A stretch of 8,244 bases of DNA from an uncultured Lachnobacterium sp. (GTDB taxonomy: Bacteria > Bacillota > Clostridia > Lachnospirales > Lachnospiraceae): contig URLU01000096.1 in NCBI GenBank assembly GCA_900548765.1, positions 1 through 8,244 of the forward strand, given 5' to 3'. Of the stretch, positions 4,735 to 8,244 are shown piece after piece (position 1 is the stretch's first letter; every line of letters starts with the position of its first letter). A program made the position numbers and the translations under genes. Under the pieces are notes generated by a model. The model searched no databases. It was not told the origin of the DNA and worked only from the letters and a program-made list of their open reading frames with translations.

Positions 4735-6393
4735 ATGAGGAAGTATTCAAGAATTTATTTTGCTATGACTGTAGTTATGGCAGTCATATTTTTGTTTAAT
4801 TTTTATATATATACCTTTGACAAAGCGAGAATAGGAATGTTTAGAGGTGCTGTAATCAGCGAGGAAGCCTGGAGTCCGCTGGTAGCAAAGGATGTCAATG
4901 CAGGAGTCTTAAATGTGGTTATTGACAACAAGATTTACTCAAATGAGGACTATGATTTTTATATGAGCAATGACAGGAAAATCATGGTACCGGTAGACCT
5001 CCTCACAGATGCAATGAATTGCAGTGCCCATGTATATGGTGGTAATTCGCTTCTGGTGGAAAAGCACAATATATCTGAACGACTTAGGGTAAATCCTGCA
5101 AAAGACGGCGAATACTATGTAAGTCTATCAGATTTGTCGGATATACTGGGCTACTCATGTAATTTTGAGATAACCACAAAGACAGCGACCGCCGTTGATG
5201 AGAACGAAAATATATCGGCGGTTCCTACCAGATATGACCTGAGAGAGAGGGACAGGATGTCCGTTATCAAAAATCAGGGCACTTATGGTACATGCTGGGC
5301 ATTTGCGGCAACCAGTGCTTTGGAATCATCGCTCCTGCCGGAGGAAAATATGCTGTTTTCCGTAGACCATATGTCCATGAGCAATTCTTTTGATGCAGAC
5401 CAGTATGAGGGTGGCGAGTATACCATGGGAATGGCGTATCTGGCAGCCTGGCAGGGACCTGTGTATGAGGAGGATGACCCCTACGGAGACGGAGAAACCA
5501 ATAGCAGGCTTAAGGCTGTGAAGCATGTACAGGAAATGCGCATAATTGATGGTAAGGACTACGAGGCAATAAAGGAGGCCGTATTCAAGTACGGCGGTGT
5601 GACCACATCCCTTTACAGCACCATAAGAAGTTCGCAGGCAGATACAGAATATTATAAGAAATCAACCAATTCCTACTGTTATATTGGTACAGAGAAGCCA
5701 AACCATGATGTCCTCATAATAGGCTGGGATGACAATTATCCAAAGGAAAATTTCGCTGCAGACCTTGAGGGTGATGGAGCATTCATCTGTCAGAACAGCT
5801 GGGGTGAGGAGTTCGGTGATGATGGTGTATTTTATGTGTCCTATTATGATACAAATGTCGGCACTCACAATGTCGTGTATACAAGAATAGAGGACACAGA
5901 CAATTATGACCACATATATCAGAGTGACCTGTGTGGATGGCGCGGTAAGCTTGGATTTGAGAAGGAAGAAATATATGCAGCAAATGTATTTACTGCAAAT
6001 GGCGATGAATCTGTTGCTGCAGCAGGCTTTTATGCAACAAGTGCAGACACCGAGTATGAGGTATATGTGGTAAATAATTTTAACAATGAATCATCACTGA
6101 CCACCAGAACCAAGGTGGCATCCGGCAGCTTGGAGCAGTCTGGCTACTATACCATAGATTTTGATGAGCCGGTGGATGTGGCGTCAGGCGAAAAATTTGC
6201 TATTATGCTGTATTTGAAGACACCGGGCTATGAATATCCTATGGCAATTGAGTATGACTCAGGAGAGAGCTATCTGGATACAGTAGACTTGGATGATGGC
6301 GAGGGTTATATCAGTTATACAGGAAATAAATTTATTAATGTAAAGGACAAGCAGGATTGTAACCTGTGTATTAAGGCGTTTACAAATGGATGA
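4735..6393 (+). CDS. Membrane-anchored papain-like (C1A) cysteine protease
   Basis: A 552-residue surface enzyme. Residues 7-27 form one hydrophobic helix after basic residues and show no clear cleavage site, so it is probably a signal anchor with the rest outside. Residues about 55-150 resemble the copper amine oxidase N-terminal-like stalk domain common in Firmicutes surface proteins. The protease domain starts near VPTRYDLRE (163-171). The papain set is complete: oxyanion Gln181 (KNQG), Cys187 (GTCWAFA), His324 (NHDVLIIGWDD) and Asn354 (QNSWGEEFG). The last 150 residues are beta-rich and fit the lectin-like domain often attached to bacterial C1A proteases. No propeptide of the papain I29 type is evident; the stalk domain occupies its place. 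AAGGA (4724-4728) is 6 bases before the ATG. Its end overlaps the amidase gene by 8 bases. Its protein substrate is unknown. Confidence 0.93.
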   Translation: MRKYSRIYFAMTVVMAVIFLFNFYIYTFDKARIGMFRGAVISEEAWSPLVAKDVNAGVLNVVIDNKIYSNEDYDFYMSNDRKIMVPVDLLTDAMNCSAHVYGGNSLLVEKHNISERLRVNPAKDGEYYVSLSDLSDILGYSCNFEITTKTATAVDENENISAVPTRYDLRERDRMSVIKNQGTYGTCWAFAATSALESSLLPEENMLFSVDHMSMSNSFDADQYEGGEYTMGMAYLAAWQGPVYEEDDPYGDGETNSRLKAVKHVQEMRIIDGKDYEAIKEAVFKYGGVTTSLYSTIRSSQADTEYYKKSTNSYCYIGTEKPNHDVLIIGWDDNYPKENFAADLEGDGAFICQNSWGEEFGDDGVFYVSYYDTNVGTHNVVYTRIEDTDNYDHIYQSDLCGWRGKLGFEKEEIYAANVFTANGDESVAAAGFYATSADTEYEVYVVNNFNNESSLTTRTKVASGSLEQSGYYTIDFDEPVDVASGEKFAIMLYLKTPGYEYPMAIEYDSGESYLDTVDLDDGEGYISYTGNKFINVKDKQDCNLCIKAFTNG

Positions 6394-7444
6394 GAAAGTA
6401 CTAAAAGTTGTCACGCCCATAATATTTGTTTTGACAATTGCTTTTTTTACAGTCTTTCGTTACATGCCCACACTACATGAAAAATATGCATTGATAGTGG
6501 AAAAAAGGGACAGACTTTTTGAAAACTGGCAGACAGCCAGCGTGAGCCAGGAGAACCTAAATGAGATTGTCGAAGCAGAGGAAGGTCAAAGCTCACAATT
6601 GAATATAGAGATTCCACCGGGGATTAGTGAGGATGATATTTCGATTGAAAATGATTATATATCCCAGTCTGTCTATGTGAGATTTAAGGGCGGTGTGGAC
6701 GATTATTTTTCCAATTACGGAATCAGTGGAAGTCCTGACCATATAAAGTCCATGTTTTACTATAAGGATGGCGAAGATGGTGTAATCGAGTTAAATCTTG
6801 ACCGGGTCTATGAGTTAAAAACTGATGTGGCAGACCAGAAGCTTGCAATGGATTTTATAGACCCACACGATATATATGACAAGGTGATTGTGGTGGATGC
6901 CGGTCATGGAAGCAGGGCAGCAGGAGCCACCAAGAAGGGTGTCATGGAAAAAGAAATCAATTTACAGATTGTCCTGCAGCTAAAGAAGCTTTTTGACGAA
7001 TCTGACCAGAATATCAAGGTCTATTATACAAGGACTGAGGACACCAATCCAACACTGATGCAGAGGGTTGAGCTGGCAAATATGTGCGACGCAGACTTGT
7101 TTATCAGTGTACACAATAATTCTTCAAGCTCAGGTAATTTTTCGAGCCTGAGTGGTACACAGGTCATGTACTCCCAGTCGGATGACAGTGAGCTGTCCAG
7201 CAAGAAGCTGGCACAGATTTGTCTGGATAATGTGTCAGATACTTTAGGAAGCAGGAAAAGAGGCCTGTTAAAGGGTGATAACATATACATAATACGAAGC
7301 AGTGAGGTGCCGGTGGCTCTTATCGAGGTTGGCTTTATGACCAACAGAGATGAGCTGGAGAATCTGGTCTCAGAGGACTATCAGCAGAAGGCTGCACAGG
7401 GAATATACAATGCTGTAATGGAAGCGTTTGAGGAAGGATATTAA
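6386..7444 (+). CDS. Membrane-anchored N-acetylmuramoyl-L-alanine amidase (Amidase_3)
   Basis: A 352-residue zinc hydrolase that cuts the bond between N-acetylmuramic acid and the stem peptide of peptidoglycan. Residues 7-24 form a membrane anchor with no cleavage site, placing the enzyme on the outer face. Residues about 50-160 are a variable, acidic, strand-rich region that could be a divergent AMIN-type targeting domain. The catalytic domain starts at KVIVVDAGHG (166-175). The expected zinc ligands are His174, Glu188 (MEKEINL) and His243 (SVHNN), with catalytic Glu314 in ALIEVGFMTN (311-320), so it appears active. The start ATG lies inside the end of the protease gene (8-base overlap), which implies translational coupling; a weak AAGG is at 6374-6377. 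Together with the protease it suggests a paired job on the cell wall or its proteins. The gene ends one base before rdgB. Confidence 0.93.
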   Translation: MDEKVLKVVTPIIFVLTIAFFTVFRYMPTLHEKYALIVEKRDRLFENWQTASVSQENLNEIVEAEEGQSSQLNIEIPPGISEDDISIENDYISQSVYVRFKGGVDDYFSNYGISGSPDHIKSMFYYKDGEDGVIELNLDRVYELKTDVADQKLAMDFIDPHDIYDKVIVVDAGHGSRAAGATKKGVMEKEINLQIVLQLKKLFDESDQNIKVYYTRTEDTNPTLMQRVELANMCDADLFISVHNNSSSSGNFSSLSGTQVMYSQSDDSELSSKKLAQICLDNVSDTLGSRKRGLLKGDNIYIIRSSEVPVALIEVGFMTNRDELENLVSEDYQQKAAQGIYNAVMEAFEEGY

Positions 7445-7445
7445 G

Positions 7446-8105
7446 ATGACAAAGATTATTTTTGCAACAGGAAACAAGGGTAAGATGAGAGAAATCCGCG
7501 AGATTATGGCGGACTGTGATGTAGAGATTTACTCCATGAAGGAGGCCGGAATCAATATCGACATCGTTGAGGATGGAGATACTTTTGAGGCAAACTCTAC
7601 AATAAAGGCAAAGGCGATATCTGATTATATATCAGGCAGGGGCATGAGCGAGGAACAGAAGGACGATAGCTGGAAGGCTGTATCTGAGAAATACAAGGGT
7701 GCAATTGTGCTGGCAGATGATTCAGGACTTGAAATCGACTATCTGAACAAGGAACCGGGAGTTTACTCAGCAAGATATATGGGAGAGGATACTTCTTATG
7801 ATATCAAGAACCAGAACCTGATTGACAGGCTGGAGGGTGTGGAAAAAGACAAGCGGACTGCCAGATTCGTATGTGCCATTGCAGCAGTGCTGCCGGACGG
7901 AGAAGTGATGGTGAGCAGGGAGACAATGGAAGGCTATATAGGCTGGAAAATCGCAGGCGAAAATGGATTTGGATACGACCCAATTTTTTATCTGGATGAA
8001 TTTGGATGCTCTTCAGCAGAGCTTTCCAGAGAACAGAAAAACGCTATAAGCCACAGAGGAAAGGCGTTGGCGGGCATCAAGAAGCTGCTTGGAGAATATT
8101 TTTAA
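7446..8105 (+). CDS. rdgB: RdgB/HAM1 XTP/dITP diphosphatase
   Basis: A 219-residue enzyme that hydrolyses (d)ITP and XTP to the monophosphate and pyrophosphate, keeping deaminated purines out of DNA and RNA. Signature blocks are all present: TGNKGKMREI (8-17) for triphosphate binding, ADDSGLEID (90-98) with the metal-binding Asp pair, GVYSARYMG (105-113), GFGYDPIF (174-181) for base recognition, and SHRGKAL (202-208). A TTG lies in frame 18 bases upstream, but ATG 7446 fits the family's N-terminus and has AAGGA (7434-7438) 7 bases before it, inside the end of the amidase gene. Compared with typical members of about 195-205 residues there is an insertion of some 20-25 residues (about 62-86, rich in Glu, Lys, Ser) between the NSTIKAKA helix and the ADDSG strand. 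It is the last gene of the operon, and no hairpin terminator follows. Confidence 0.96.
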   Translation: MTKIIFATGNKGKMREIREIMADCDVEIYSMKEAGINIDIVEDGDTFEANSTIKAKAISDYISGRGMSEEQKDDSWKAVSEKYKGAIVLADDSGLEIDYLNKEPGVYSARYMGEDTSYDIKNQNLIDRLEGVEKDKRTARFVCAIAAVLPDGEVMVSRETMEGYIGWKIAGENGFGYDPIFYLDEFGCSSAELSREQKNAISHRGKALAGIKKLLGEYF

Positions 8106-8152
8106 AAAAATTTAAAAAAGTTGTTGACATACCCCGTTGTCTATCATATAAT
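8097..8152 (+). promoter_or_regulatory. Consensus sigma-70 promoter of tRNA-Pro, with UP-like A/T tracts
   Basis: TTGACA (8124-8129) and TATAAT (8147-8152) both match the sigma-70/sigma-A consensus at every base and are separated by exactly 17. Immediately upstream, 8097-8120 consists of alternating T and A tracts, which suits an UP element contacted by the RNA polymerase alpha subunit. Such strength is typical of stable-RNA genes. Transcription should start near 8159, about 35 bases before the mature tRNA. The promoter begins 18 bases after the rdgB stop codon. Confidence 0.93.
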
Positions 8153-8158
8153 ACTACT

Positions 8159-8179
8159 TGCGTCACGGATGACGACGCA
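8159..8179 (+). other. Hairpin in the tRNA-Pro 5' leader
   Basis: TGCGTC (8159-8164) pairs perfectly with GACGCA (8174-8179). An alternative inner helix GTCA (8162-8165) with TGAC (8170-8173) around CGGA shares bases with it, so only one of the two forms at full length. It would sit at the very 5' end of the primary transcript, 14 bases before the mature tRNA, and may guide or protect processing by RNase P or other nucleases. Confidence 0.45.
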
Positions 8180-8193
8180 GCAAACAAAACCTT

Positions 8194-8244
8194 CGGGGTG
8201 TGGCTCAGCTTGGCTAGAGCGCCTGGTTTGGGACCAGGAGGTCG
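8194..8244 (+). tRNA. tRNA-Pro(UGG), 3' end cut off by the window
   Basis: The 5' acceptor strand CGGGGTG (8194-8200) is followed by TG, D stem GCTC (8203-8206) and GAGC (8217-8220), then the anticodon stem CCTGG (8222-8226) with CCAGG (8234-8238) around TTTGGGA, which gives the anticodon TGG (8229-8231) for proline. The variable loop begins before the window ends; the T arm and 3' acceptor strand are outside. It has its own strong promoter. Confidence 0.95.

Overview
The window looks like a chromosomal segment of a low-to-moderate GC, Gram-positive clostridial bacterium, most probably a member of the Lachnospiraceae (Agathobacter/Eubacterium rectale/Roseburia-like). This is an inference from AT-leaning codon use, strong AGGAGG-type ribosome binding sites, and the protein styles: a clostridial SpoU-type methyltransferase, a YpsC-type THUMP methyltransferase, and a membrane-anchored C1A protease next to an Amidase_3. 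No database search was possible. All convincing genes are on the + strand, and both ends of the window cut through tRNA genes.

Layout. Positions 1-62 are the 3' part of a tRNA-Arg(ACG), followed at once by a perfect 23-bp hairpin terminator. Positions 115-370 hold no convincing gene, only a hairpin and short ORF fragments. Next come a SpoU/TrmH-family RNA 2'-O-methyltransferase (371-1327), five tandem 18-bp repeats (1372-1461), a PfkB-family kinase most like pseudouridine kinase (1532-2452) and its terminator. A regulatory-looking stretch with three inverted repeats (2516-2672) precedes a 63-residue protein built from a four-residue Thr-Thr-Asn/Asp-Lys repeat (2742-2933), which has its own strong ribosome binding site and terminator. 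A 94-residue rhodanese-domain protein follows (3165-3449).

From 3568 to 8105 four genes are packed as one probable operon, with junctions of +12, -8 and +1 bases: a THUMP-domain rRNA methyltransferase (YpsC/RlmL type), a membrane-anchored papain-like protease with a probable lectin-like C-terminal domain, a membrane-anchored N-acetylmuramoyl-L-alanine amidase, and the nucleotide-pool sanitiser RdgB. An A/T-tract and a fully consensus TTGACA-17-TATAAT promoter then drive tRNA-Pro(UGG), which runs off the end of the window.

Most of the window is housekeeping: RNA modification, nucleoside salvage, nucleotide-pool cleaning and tRNAs. The less ordinary parts are the tetrad-repeat small protein with its well-framed transcription unit, and the translationally overlapping pair of surface-anchored hydrolases (protease plus amidase), which suggests joint work on the cell envelope. 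I see no CRISPR array, insertion sequence, phage gene, toxin-antitoxin pair or defence system, and I do not claim a new system beyond these candidates.
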